Part shown: piece after piece, positions 9,317 through 17,559 of the stretch
How positions within the stretch are numbered: the first letter of the stretch is position 1
How the letters are laid out: every line of letters begins with the position of its first letter
Source of the DNA: Neptunicella plasticusilytica
GTDB taxonomy: Bacteria > Pseudomonadota > Gammaproteobacteria > Enterobacterales > Alteromonadaceae
Direction of reading: 5' to 3'
NCBI RefSeq assembly: GCF_047922965.1
Contig: NZ_CP150481.1
Location: 2,914,001 to 2,978,000, forward strand
DNA: 64,000 nt
The notes under the pieces: model-generated
The model's input: only the letters and a program-made list of their open reading frames with translations
Database searches by the model: none
What the model was told of the DNA's origin: nothing
Position numbers and translations under genes: made by a program

Positions 9317-9997
9317 ATGTCTGTTTGGAGAAAATTAGTTACTGCCGTTAAAGGTGGTGTTACCGAAGCAGCTGAAGCAGTTGCTGATAGTCAGGCGCTG
9401 CGTATTCTTGATCAGGAGATCCGCGAAGCCAAAGAGGAACTGCGCCGTTCCGATCATGCTCGCACGCAAATTTTAGCTAAATGTAAATTAGCTCAGCAAA
9501 AAGTGGATAGTTTGCAATCGTCGATTAGCCAGTATGAAGAACATGCTCGCAAAGCGGTTGATACCGACCGTCAGTTAGCACTGGATTGCGCACAAAAAGT
9601 CGCCGATCTGAAAGCTGAATTGGGCACCGAGCAGCAATATCTGGATCAGTTCAAACAATCCGAAAAGCAATTGGCGGAAAATATCAGTCAGGCCAAAAAC
9701 AACTTGCGTCGTCTGGAACAACAAGTGGACATGGTTAAAGCGACCGAGTCGGTGCAAAAAGCGCAGGTGGCGGTATCATCACGCCATATGGGTGCCAACA
9801 GCAAAATGAAAACCGCTACCGAGTCGTTACAGCGTATTCAGGATAAACAGAATATGCGTAATGCCGAGTTACAAGCGGCTCAGGAGCTGGCGGCGGACGA
9901 GTCCACTGACGATCTGGAAAAACGTCTGGCTAATGCCGGTATCAAAGGGGGGGAGACCTCCGCAGATGATGAGTTAAGTCGAATACTAGGGAAGTAA
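9317..9997 (+). CDS. yjfJ: PspA/IM30 family protein (YjfJ-like)
   Basis: ESCRT-III-like membrane-remodelling/stress protein. The 226 residues begin with an amphipathic helix (MSVWRKLVTAVKGGVTEAAE) and continue as a long coiled coil (about 25-150), then a shorter C-terminal helical part, which is the PspA architecture. It probably binds stressed inner membrane from the cytoplasmic face. The psp regulators PspF/PspBC are absent; instead it lies in a yjf operon with membrane proteins and an ATP-grasp enzyme. The gap to the channel gene is 7 bp. Confidence 0.9.
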   Translation: MSVWRKLVTAVKGGVTEAAEAVADSQALRILDQEIREAKEELRRSDHARTQILAKCKLAQQKVDSLQSSISQYEEHARKAVDTDRQLALDCAQKVADLKAELGTEQQYLDQFKQSEKQLAENISQAKNNLRRLEQQVDMVKATESVQKAQVAVSSRHMGANSKMKTATESLQRIQDKQNMRNAELQAAQELAADESTDDLEKRLANAGIKGGETSADDELSRILGK

Positions 9998-10004
9998 TAA
10001 CTCT

Positions 10005-11057
10005 ATGCCAATGATTCAGAAAATCAGGAAACTGGTACTGAAACATTTTATCCATATGCGCTGGTACTCTGTAGTACTGGCGCTTATTGTTTATGCCGCA
10101 TTGTGCTGGATATTGTTGCGCTTGAGCGGTGAAGAAGCGCTGACCCAGTGGCCTGATTTTTTATATTGGTTAATGGTGACTGGCTCAACGGTGGGCTATG
10201 GCGATATGTCGCCGACTACTGATGCCGGCAAATATATCACCAGCATTTTTGTTATCCCCTTCGGCCTGAGTATTTTTGCCCTGATTGTAGGTCGCGTCGC
10301 TGCGTGGATTTCGCAACAATGGCATAAAGGAGTGAAAGGTTTGAAAGCAATTCATGTTTCCCAACATATATTAGTGATTGGCTGGCATGGTGAACGCACC
10401 ATGCACCTGCTCAAATTATTACTACGCGAACGCAACGAGGCCAATAAACAACAGGTAATTTTACTGTGCGTGCGGGCAGACATCGATAATCCCCTGCCCG
10501 GTCAAATTGAATTTGTGAGAGTCGCTTCATTTAATAAAGATGTCGATATGGACAGAGCCTGTGTGGCCGAAGCGGCGGTGATTATTGTCGATAATCCCCG
10601 TGACGATGAAACCATGACCACGGCACTGTATTGCCATCAACGCAATCCTGATAATCATTTACTGGTTTACTTTGAAGACGAGAGCCTCAGCAAGTTGCTC
10701 AAACAACATTGCGCCAATGTGGAATGTACCCCCAGTGTGGCAGTAGAAATGCTGGCCAAATCGGCGTTTGATCCCGGTTCCAGCGCCCTGCATCACGACT
10801 TGTTAAATGTCGAGGATGATGGCCAGGCCCAGTATTCGGTTAACGTACCGGAACTGGCTCAACCATTAAGCGTCGAGCAGCTGTTTATCGGCATGAAAAA
10901 GCATTACAACGCCACTTTTATCGGCCTGGCTAACCAGCTTAAACAAATTGAACTGAATCCGAATTTATCCACGCTGCTAGGCCCGGGCGATAAAATTTAC
11001 TACATCGCTTCGCGTCGCCTGAATAACATCAACTGGGAGGCCTTTAATGTCGAGTAA
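10005..11057 (+). CDS. Two-TM potassium channel with RCK-like domain
   Basis: Inner-membrane K+ channel. The 350 residues show a first membrane helix (about 21-39), a pore loop with the selectivity filter TVGYGD at 62-67, a second helix (about 79-100), then a cytoplasmic Rossmann-like RCK/TrkA-N region starting at ILVIGWHGERTMHLLKLLL (about 124) and a C-terminal part. The glycine-rich nucleotide loop is not canonical (GWHGER), so ligand binding may differ. It overlaps the next gene by 11 bp. E. coli yjfIJKLMC has no channel at this position, so it is an added member of the operon. Confidence 0.9.
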   Translation: MPMIQKIRKLVLKHFIHMRWYSVVLALIVYAALCWILLRLSGEEALTQWPDFLYWLMVTGSTVGYGDMSPTTDAGKYITSIFVIPFGLSIFALIVGRVAAWISQQWHKGVKGLKAIHVSQHILVIGWHGERTMHLLKLLLRERNEANKQQVILLCVRADIDNPLPGQIEFVRVASFNKDVDMDRACVAEAAVIIVDNPRDDETMTTALYCHQRNPDNHLLVYFEDESLSKLLKQHCANVECTPSVAVEMLAKSAFDPGSSALHHDLLNVEDDGQAQYSVNVPELAQPLSVEQLFIGMKKHYNATFIGLANQLKQIELNPNLSTLLGPGDKIYYIASRRLNNINWEAFNVE

Positions 11058-11709
11058 ATCAATCTTCAGTAAATGGTTTGGCCAAAAGGATAGCGAAGAC
11101 AAGGTCAAGGCCCCGGAAATTATGGGTTTGTATCTGGGCGGTTCGTTTGAAATTGATCCGCTTAGATTGCGCCTGCTTCAGCCTGATTTGATTATCGAAA
11201 ACGCTGCCTCGCAACAGCTGATTCAGGCCGTTGGCGAAGTCGAACTGGATACCGGTGGTAAAATTCTGCGCTTTTATACCGACGATGACGCCTTTGTACA
11301 GGTGGTGCTGGACGGCGGCGACACCGAAAACCATATCACCGATGTCAAACTTTGGTACTTTTACAATACCCAGACGGTAGGGTCCGACAATCAGTGGCAA
11401 CAACTGCTGAAAGACGGTATTTCCAGCCCAACCTACGAGCTGGCGCAACAACAGTTCAAACGTGTCTGGGATGCAGTGGGCGATACGTCTCCGCCGGTGG
11501 CGATGACAGAAAAAACCCATGAAGAAGACGGTGACATTAGCGAAACTGATCAATTTGTGATGTTATATGAACGCCCCATCAACAGCGACGAATTTGAATT
11601 TTTAATGGTCAGCGGGGAAGAAAAGCAAGTTGGCAACAACCTTGACCGTTGTCTGGTGATTAGCACCGGTTTTAATTTACAACCCGCCGACATTCGTATT
11701 AACGGCTAA
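11047..11709 (+). CDS. yjfK: YjfK family protein (DUF2491)
   Basis: Soluble 220-residue protein of the DUF2491/YjfK family. It has the GLYLGGSFEIDPLRLRL start region and a typical IMGLYLGG/YERP-containing core. No enzyme motif is visible and its function is unknown. It overlaps the channel gene by 11 bp, indicating translational coupling, and is followed 18 bp later by the DUF350 gene. Family assignment rests on sequence resemblance and on the conserved yjf order. Confidence 0.85.
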   Translation: MSSKSIFSKWFGQKDSEDKVKAPEIMGLYLGGSFEIDPLRLRLLQPDLIIENAASQQLIQAVGEVELDTGGKILRFYTDDDAFVQVVLDGGDTENHITDVKLWYFYNTQTVGSDNQWQQLLKDGISSPTYELAQQQFKRVWDAVGDTSPPVAMTEKTHEEDGDISETDQFVMLYERPINSDEFEFLMVSGEEKQVGNNLDRCLVISTGFNLQPADIRING

Positions 11710-11727
11710 TACAACAAGGAATTAATC

Positions 11728-12144
11728 ATGGATCAAATACTGACTTCATTAAGCGGCTTGGGTAATTTCGCCCTGTATTTTATCAGCGCCATTATTTTAC
11801 TGTTTGTTTTTAAAATACTTTATGCCTTTGTGACGCCACATGACGAGTGGAAACTGGTTAAACAGGACAAAAGCGCCGCTGCGGCCATCGGATTTGGTGG
11901 CGCGATGGTCGGCTTTTCACTGGCACTGGCCAGCGCCGCCAGCAACTCAACCCATCTGATTGATTTTATTGTATGGGGCGCTGTGGCGTTAATTGCCCAG
12001 CTATTTGCCTTTGCCCTGCTGCGCTTTACTTTTATGCCCAAAATTGCCGAGCGGATCAGCAATAACGAAACCTCTGCCGGTATTATGCTGGCTGCCATGT
12101 CCATTGCCGTAGGTTTGTTAAACGCCGCCTGCATGAGCTACTAG
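11728..12144 (+). CDS. yjfL: DUF350 family membrane protein (YjfL-like)
   Basis: A 138-residue integral membrane protein with four predicted helices (about 13-33, 52-70, 79-98 and 117-135), typical of DUF350/YjfL. Members often neighbour PspA-like and ATP-grasp genes, as here. Biochemical activity is unknown. RBS AAGGA lies before the ATG. The stop is 11 bp before the GTG of the DUF1190 gene. Confidence 0.87.
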   Translation: MDQILTSLSGLGNFALYFISAIILLFVFKILYAFVTPHDEWKLVKQDKSAAAAIGFGGAMVGFSLALASAASNSTHLIDFIVWGAVALIAQLFAFALLRFTFMPKIAERISNNETSAGIMLAAMSIAVGLLNAACMSY

Positions 12145-12155
12145 GAGGTATCACT

Positions 12156-12764
12156 GTGACATCCACCAGTAAACGTAGTCAGCTAATCAATCTGGCGAGA
12201 ATGCGCAAATACTTTGCGCCCCGCCCTATCGCGCTAAGCGTGGCGGCCATTATGCTAACAGCTTGTGGCGACCAACAGGAAGCCACTATTTACACCAACG
12301 AGGCCGATTGTGCCGATGCCAATCCCGGTCATGAAGCCGAGTGCAAGGCAGCGTTTGAACAAGCAGTAGCCGATGCCGAACGCACTGCCCCCAAATACAA
12401 CAGCATGAGTGATTGTGAATACGAGTTTGGTTATGACCGATGTCGCGCAGTCAATAACAGCTCAGGTTCGTTTTTTATGCCCTTTATGGCCGGCTATATG
12501 CTGAGTAATTTACTCAGCCCAGGCCCCTACTATTCACAGCCTATGTTTACCTCTTATTCGCGATACTCGCCTTATCGCAATCAGTGGATCACTACAGACG
12601 GTCGCAGTTATGGCAATTTAAGCAACCGCCATTACCGTGTGGATAAAGACGTATTCAAGCCCAAGCCCACAGTAAACCGCACCATGAAACGCGGGGGTTT
12701 TGGTTCCAGTGTGCGTGCCAAAAGCAGCTGGGGCAGTTCAAGTCGTGGTGGCTGGGGAGGTTAG
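12156..12764 (+). CDS. yjfM: DUF1190 lipoprotein (YjfM-like)
   Basis: A 202-residue protein of the DUF1190/YjfM family, which includes E. coli YgiB. A type II signal ends in the lipobox LTAC (Cys about 37), so it is probably a lipoprotein. The cysteine-containing core (EADCADANPGHEAECKAAFE) and a Gly/Ser/Arg-rich tail ending SSSRGGWGG are characteristic. The GTG start is supported by a strong AGGAGGT at 12143-12149. The adjacent ATP-grasp ligase may act on this family's protein, which is a hypothesis from recurrent gene pairing. Confidence 0.83.
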   Translation: MTSTSKRSQLINLARMRKYFAPRPIALSVAAIMLTACGDQQEATIYTNEADCADANPGHEAECKAAFEQAVADAERTAPKYNSMSDCEYEFGYDRCRAVNNSSGSFFMPFMAGYMLSNLLSPGPYYSQPMFTSYSRYSPYRNQWITTDGRSYGNLSNRHYRVDKDVFKPKPTVNRTMKRGGFGSSVRAKSSWGSSSRGGWGG

Positions 12765-12787
12765 TTCCCTGGCCCTATTCATTCTTT

Positions 12788-13951
12788 ATGTTCAGATTAT
12801 CCATTGCCCAACGACAGGACTGGCAGCAGCAGGCGCGCGATTTTGGTTTTCATTTTCACACCCTGTACGGCGAACCCTACTGGGACGAATCGGCCTATTA
12901 CCAGTTCTCGTTACAACAAATCGAACAGGATATTGAAGATCCCACCGCCGATATTCATCAGATGTGTTTACAGATTGTTGATGAGGTAGTGAACAGCGAA
13001 GCACTGCTGCAAAAATTTCAGATCCCGGAAGCTTTCTGGCAACCTGTGGCGGATTCTTGGCAACGGCAAGATCCCAGTTTATATTCGCGTCTTGATTTCG
13101 CCTATGACGGCAAGTCTCCTGCCAAGTTATACGAAAATAACGCTGATACGCCCACCTCCTTGTACGAATCCGGCTTCTGGCAATGGCTGTGGCTGCAGGA
13201 TCAGGTTAATAGCGGCCTGATTAACCGTCGTGCCGATCAATTTAACTCCTTGCAGGAAAAGCTGATCAACCGTTTTGCCCAAATCGCACAACATTACCAG
13301 ATAAACCAGATGCACTTTGCCTGCTGTCAGGACACCTCAGAGGATCGCGGCACTGTGCAATATCTGCAAGACTGCGCGGCCGAGGCAGGCCTTAAAAACG
13401 ACTTTGTTTTTATTGAAGATATTGGTCTGGGTGAAGACGATTACTTTACCGATTTAAGCGATGGTGTGATCAATACCTTGTTCAAGCTCTACCCCTGGGA
13501 ATTTATGCAACGCGAAGACTTTGCTCAGTATATAGAGCGTGCCAGCGTAAACTGGATAGAACCGCTATGGAAATCCATATTATCCAATAAAGCACTGATG
13601 CCGATGCTGTGGAAACGCTTCCCCAAGCATCCCAATCTGTTGCCCGCCTGGTTTGAGGACGAACTCGCCCAAGCCGATTGCAGCCAGTTAGTCAAAAAGC
13701 CGATTTTCTCGCGCGAAGGCGCCAACGTCAGTGTGATAAAAAACGGCGAAACCGTCCTGGCAGCCGACGGCCCATACGGTGAAGAAGGTTTTATTTATCA
13801 GGCCTGGCACGCGTTGCCCAAATTTGGCGATAACCACACCTTAATTGGCTCCTGGTTGGTCGATGACCAACCTGCCGGAATATCCGTACGTGAAGATAAA
13901 TCTGCGATTACCCAGGATATGTCACGCTATCTGCCCCATGTGATTTTGTAG
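12788..13951 (+). CDS. yjfC: Glutathionylspermidine-synthase-like ATP-grasp enzyme (YjfC-like)
   Basis: Amide-bond-forming ATP-grasp enzyme of the GSP synthase C-terminal family. The 387 residues match YjfC/YgiC in length and in the stretches EPYWDESAYYQFS, NADTPTSLYESGFWQWLW and KPIFSREGANVSV. It lacks the amidase domain of true glutathionylspermidine synthase. The substrate is unknown; the preceding DUF1190 protein is a candidate partner. The last 77 bp (13875-13951) recur almost unchanged at 15799-15875, and the next ORF starts 8 bp after the stop. Confidence 0.9.
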   Translation: MFRLSIAQRQDWQQQARDFGFHFHTLYGEPYWDESAYYQFSLQQIEQDIEDPTADIHQMCLQIVDEVVNSEALLQKFQIPEAFWQPVADSWQRQDPSLYSRLDFAYDGKSPAKLYENNADTPTSLYESGFWQWLWLQDQVNSGLINRRADQFNSLQEKLINRFAQIAQHYQINQMHFACCQDTSEDRGTVQYLQDCAAEAGLKNDFVFIEDIGLGEDDYFTDLSDGVINTLFKLYPWEFMQREDFAQYIERASVNWIEPLWKSILSNKALMPMLWKRFPKHPNLLPAWFEDELAQADCSQLVKKPIFSREGANVSVIKNGETVLAADGPYGEEGFIYQAWHALPKFGDNHTLIGSWLVDDQPAGISVREDKSAITQDMSRYLPHVIL

Positions 13952-13959
13952 GGACAATA

Positions 13960-15618
13960 ATGATGGGTAGCCATCTTCACAAATTTATTGGGCTATTCCT
14001 AGTTTTCGGACTGCTGCAGCTCTCGGTTGGACAGAGTGCAGCCCACAGCGCAACAATTAACGTGGCAGATTATGGCGCAACAGCAAATGACAATAGTGAC
14101 GATGTCGTCAGCATTCAACAAGCCATCAATAAAGCAACCTCTGGTGACAAGGTATTTATTCCCGACGGGGTTTATAACATCAGTCGTTCTCTTCGGTTAA
14201 AAACGGGTATTCACCTTACTGGTCAATCTCAAAGCAATGCGATTATCCAGTTTAGTGGGCAAATCACCTATTCCATGCTGAGTCTATCCGATGTATCCAA
14301 TGTGGAAATAACGTCACTGACTCTGGATGGCAATAGCCATGATGTGGCAAATGCCATTTTTGCCGAGAAAGGCAGTGGCCATAAACTGCATCAACTAACC
14401 ATAAAAAACCTGGTACACGAGGGGTTCGGACCGCATGGCATTCTGTTTTCTGGCAATACCAATTGGAAAGATGCGGTAACCCATAGCGAAATATCGGATA
14501 ACACCTTCAGCAATATTGGGCTTAACTCACAATGGGGAGCGGCAATTCGGCTGGCTAATGGATCTTCACACAACCAGGTATTAACAAACACCATCACCGA
14601 AACCGGGCGTGGAGGAATACTCGCCAATCAAGGCTCGACCGATTTAGTTATCCGTGAAAATCATATAAGTGGTATTGGCAAAGCAGCTGAAGGTTTATCC
14701 ATTGAGGTACATACCGAATGTAACCGCGCCATTATTGAAGACAACATCGTGGATCACTGGATTAGTCTGGATAAAACCAACTACAGCGCCATACGTCGCA
14801 ACAAAATAACGACCGATAAATCCTCAGACTGGAAATATGCCGCGCTCGAACTGGCTGGCGGCACCAATAATATATTTACCGACAATCTGGTTGATGGCGG
14901 CACAAAAACCGGTATTTCCATATCAATAAATTATCCAAAGGAATATATTTTTTGGGGACGTAACACCATCAAACATGCGGCGGACTGGGGCGCACAATTA
15001 CAAGGAGAATCACAGGGACTCAGTTACCATTATTTTTACCACAATACGTTTTCTGATACTTACAGGAATCATCCCCAATCCTCTTACCCCGATCAGGGAC
15101 ACGGTTTTAGAGTTAATGGCAATAGTCATCACATCACTCTGGAACAAAATACCATCAACAACAATCAGGGGGCAGGTATTGAGTTTAATGGCAGCGATAT
15201 TGACCAATTTACCTTTATCAACAACAAGATAATGGGCAATAAGCAGGCCGCCATTACGCCTTACCCGGGTAAGGAGCTGCAATGGAGCGATAATATTGTG
15301 AGTAACAATGGTGGCGATGCAGCACCAGCCTCAACAGGATTTGACAATAAAATGATACCTGTCGCCGACTTCAGCAGTGACGCAACTGTTAAGATGAATA
15401 CCCCAATTCAATTTATCAATTCATCTGTTCCCAAGGATTCGGCAGGCAGTATCGCGCATGTATTGTGGGATTTTGATGATGGTCTCCCCAGCAACGAAAA
15501 CGCCCCTACCTTCACCTACACTAAGCCCGGAACATACAGAGTTACCCTGATTGTCTGGGATAATAACGGCAGAGCTGCGCGTAAGGAGAAAGTGATTAGG
15601 GTTACACCACTGATTTGA
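13960..15618 (+). CDS. Secreted right-handed beta-helix protein with C-terminal PKD domain
   Basis: The 552 residues open with a signal peptide (about 1-28, ending near SAAHS), then the pectate-lyase-3-like start INVADYGATANDNSDD, a long parallel beta-helix (about 35-455) rich in N-x-I/N-T-I turns, and a PKD domain (about 465-550) with LWDFDDG and TYRVTLIVWDN. It is probably an extracellular or periplasmic polysaccharide-binding or polysaccharide-lyase-like protein; catalytic residues cannot be assigned. It follows yjfC by 8 bp but is foreign to yjf operons. It is bracketed by the duplicated yjfC 3' end, suggesting it was added later. Confidence 0.82.
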   Translation: MMGSHLHKFIGLFLVFGLLQLSVGQSAAHSATINVADYGATANDNSDDVVSIQQAINKATSGDKVFIPDGVYNISRSLRLKTGIHLTGQSQSNAIIQFSGQITYSMLSLSDVSNVEITSLTLDGNSHDVANAIFAEKGSGHKLHQLTIKNLVHEGFGPHGILFSGNTNWKDAVTHSEISDNTFSNIGLNSQWGAAIRLANGSSHNQVLTNTITETGRGGILANQGSTDLVIRENHISGIGKAAEGLSIEVHTECNRAIIEDNIVDHWISLDKTNYSAIRRNKITTDKSSDWKYAALELAGGTNNIFTDNLVDGGTKTGISISINYPKEYIFWGRNTIKHAADWGAQLQGESQGLSYHYFYHNTFSDTYRNHPQSSYPDQGHGFRVNGNSHHITLEQNTINNNQGAGIEFNGSDIDQFTFINNKIMGNKQAAITPYPGKELQWSDNIVSNNGGDAAPASTGFDNKMIPVADFSSDATVKMNTPIQFINSSVPKDSAGSIAHVLWDFDDGLPSNENAPTFTYTKPGTYRVTLIVWDNNGRAARKEKVIRVTPLI

Positions 15619-15666
15619 TTGACAGTGATAGCCAATGAATCGTTGGAGAAGCGTGACATCACAATT

Positions 15667-15798
15667 TTATGGCTTGTTTACCACTAACGTAATATTAAAA
15701 CCTTCATCAGATGTGGGAGCCACAAAATACTTGGTAACTTGGTCAAACATTTGAATAGTAACGGTAGGTGCTATTTCGGGTTCATCGACAACCACCAG
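15667..15798 (-). pseudogene. Fragment of an unidentified minus-strand gene (C-terminal part)
   Basis: Reading the minus strand gives a clean open stretch ending in TAA at 15667-15669, with coding-like text (DEPEIAPTVTIQMFDQV then TKYFVAPTSDEGFNITLVV). It runs straight into the duplicated yjfC piece at 15799, where any upstream part is lost. No family was recognised. It looks like a gene remnant left at a rearrangement junction. Confidence 0.35.
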
Positions 15799-15875
15799 CC
15801 GGAATATCCGTACGTGAAGATAAATCTGCGATTACCCAAGATATGTCACTCTATCTGCCCCATGCGATTTTGTAG
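15799..15875 (+). pseudogene. Duplicated 3' end of yjfC
   Basis: These 77 bases match 13875-13951, the last 77 bp of yjfC including its TAG stop, at 74 of 77 positions. The three differences (one synonymous, two missense in the old frame) suggest drift after duplication. The two copies are direct repeats 1,924 bp apart and flank the beta-helix gene. There is no upstream yjfC sequence before the second copy. Confidence 0.9.
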
Positions 15876-15910
15876 GTGTTTTATTACCGGGTTTAAACAT
15901 TGAGTCTGTT

Positions 15911-16143
15911 TAATCCCAACTCGGGATAAGAAATGTCATTTATATTTACAAAGGGTAAATAATTCAGATGGTTATATTGTTCACTCAACCATTGTTGAAT
16001 AAATAGTTTACTCAATGACGATATTTTTGTGCTTGGCAAGGCGGAGTCTCGTACGTCATAGCGGGCTATGACTAGAAAGCCCAACGCTGCTAGGTGCAAA
16101 AAGAGCGTTATTGAGAGGCGTAGCTTATCCCGAGCTGGGGTTA
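15911..16143. mobile_element. MITE-like non-coding element with terminal and internal inverted repeats
   Basis: The ends TAATCCCAACTCGGGATAAG (15911-15930) and the reverse complement of 16124-16143 agree at 18 of 20 positions. Inside, 16013-16032 and 16096-16115 form a second imperfect inverted repeat (about 15 of 20). No transposase ORF fits in the 233 bp. No clear target-site duplication was found. The structure is typical of a small non-autonomous element or a large palindromic repeat. It lies in the 540-bp gene-free stretch between the beta-helix gene and the hydrolase. Confidence 0.55.
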
Positions 16144-16158
16144 TTTATTAAAAGTTAA

Positions 16159-16998
16159 CTATCCCTTTTTTATATCGGCGAGTACACGACGTATCGCTGA
16201 TCGGGTAAAAGCTTCCTGCTCTTCACGACTAATGGTTGCAGTACCATCAAGCAATTGATGGCCATAGCGGCCAAACTGTGAGTGATTCCCTCCTTTCAAT
16301 TCCAGCCACCGGGTATGCGAAGGGAGCCGATCTTTGTTGGCGAGAACGCGTTCTAACGGTGCGATGCCATCATTTGAAGCATAAATTTTTATGACTGGAA
16401 TATCTAACCTGGACAAGTCGTAGTCCTTAGGGTGTGTTGTGGCTATCAAGATAATCGCGGACAGCAACTCCGGGGTTTCCATTGCCAATTTGGCAGTCAA
16501 TGCCCCTCCAAGCGAGTGACCGGCAACCACCCAATATTTGACTTCCGGATGGGACACCATCACCTTATCTACCCGCCCTATTGCCGCATTCTTATCTGTG
16601 TCACGAGGAGCAAAACGATAAGGTAGCTTCACGATAAAAACAGGCGTGCCATCTTCCGCAATAGGTCTAAGTAAAGGTGCGTAAGCCTCAGCGGCCACAC
16701 CCGAACCACAAATAAAAATCAATCCAGCGTGACTGTTAGGTGAAGACGGCAGAAAAGCCAAGCTGGTTGCATTGTTCTGAACCGAGATCAGGCTATTACT
16801 TTGTAACGTCGATTTATCAACACCCTGCGTTCGCACCGAATTGGCCAACCATAACATCGCGATCAGTGCCCACAGGATAAACCCGATACGGATCACGCGG
16901 CGAATAGTCCAACGTTTCGATATAGTTGCGCTTAAGATGTTAATAACCAGCTCCTGCTGTGCAACTTGCCATTGGGGAAACTGGGAGTGTTTTGCCAC
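16159..16998 (-). CDS. Alpha/beta-hydrolase family protein
   Basis: Serine hydrolase of the alpha/beta fold. It has nucleophile elbow GHSLGG, acid-region ASNDGIAP and catalytic His in GGNHSQFG, plus an N-terminal membrane anchor (about IRIGFILWALIAMLWLA). The substrate is unknown. The 279-residue reading uses a GTG at 16998 that lies inside an inverted repeat (TTGGGGAAA/TTTCCCCAA) and has a weak RBS. The N-terminal 20 residues may therefore be an artefact of a rearrangement, or the true start lies further in. The upstream neighbour is a cassette-like gene. Confidence 0.78.
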   Translation of the reverse strand: MAKHSQFPQWQVAQQELVINILSATISKRWTIRRVIRIGFILWALIAMLWLANSVRTQGVDKSTLQSNSLISVQNNATSLAFLPSSPNSHAGLIFICGSGVAAEAYAPLLRPIAEDGTPVFIVKLPYRFAPRDTDKNAAIGRVDKVMVSHPEVKYWVVAGHSLGGALTAKLAMETPELLSAIILIATTHPKDYDLSRLDIPVIKIYASNDGIAPLERVLANKDRLPSHTRWLELKGGNHSQFGRYGHQLLDGTATISREEQEAFTRSAIRRVLADIKKG

Positions 16999-17055
16999 TC
17001 AATGGCAGCGATTGATTTCCCCAAAACAGCTTGCCGACCGAATAACATTGTCTTG

Positions 17056-17373
17056 TTACGTTTTGGTGTTTTTTTGTCTAATAGCGTCATCCAGAAACGC
17101 CTTAATCAATGGCGTTTCAGTTTGTGCTTGCTTAACACTTATAATAAAAGTGATTGATGTACACCACGCAACTGACCAACTAGAGCCAAATAAGTAAAAA
17201 ATAACAGCCCCGGGAAACAACACAAGCAGAAACAATAATGCTACCCGTTTTCTAATATTAAGTGGGTGCTGTATTCTGGATAATTTAATAGCAAGATTAA
17301 TAGTATCCCACTTCTCACCAGCCCTTTTATTATTTAGCCGTTTATCATCGTACAACTCGAAATAAAACATCAA
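17056..17373 (-). CDS. Hypothetical single-TM protein, cassette-like
   Basis: A 105-residue protein with a charged N-terminus (DDKRLNNKRAGEKWDT), one clear membrane segment (VALLFLLVLFPGAVIFYLFG) possibly followed by a second (WCTSITFIISV), and a hydrophilic tail. No family was recognised. The frame starts at TTG 17373, with GAGG 8 nt upstream; the ATG at 17370 is the alternative. An attC-like site (17391-17506) lies directly upstream, and its stop codon falls in a degenerate R''-like box (ACGTAAC), so it is probably an integron-type gene cassette. Confidence 0.6.
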   Translation of the reverse strand: MMFYFELYDDKRLNNKRAGEKWDTINLAIKLSRIQHPLNIRKRVALLFLLVLFPGAVIFYLFGSSWSVAWCTSITFIISVKQAQTETPLIKAFLDDAIRQKNTKT

Positions 17374-17390
17374 CGGGTATTCCTCAAAAA

Positions 17391-17506
17391 ATATAACAAC
17401 CTAATAGAAGAAAAGATCCCCGTATTTGTAGCGGGTGAAATTCCTTCTTTGCTGATTTATTTTTCTCACATTACGCTGCAACATCAATTAGCTCAATAAG
17501 TTATAT
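17391..17506 (-). repeat. attC-like recombination site (single, distant from the main array)
   Basis: On the minus strand it runs from an R'' box ATATAAC to an R' box GTTATAT, 116 bp apart, with an internal imperfect hairpin around ACCCGCTACAAATACGGGG. It aligns along its length with the attC site at 58884-58999, also 116 bp, and the similarity continues about 40 bp beyond the R'' end into the neighbouring sequence. Confidence 0.65.
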
Positions 17507-17559
17507 ACCTCTACCTGATCAGTCAAAAGACAAAGGTGGCTTTTCATGTACTGTTATTA

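Noticed and set aside
15893..16099. 68-residue minus-strand ORF
   Set aside because: It lies across the MITE-like inverted repeats, where chance open frames are expected, and shows no family features.
16976..17061. Possible attC after the 17056 gene
   Set aside because: An R''-like ACGTAAC and a TTGGGGAAA/TTTCCCCAA inverted repeat are present, but no R' box complementary to it was found, so I do not call a site.
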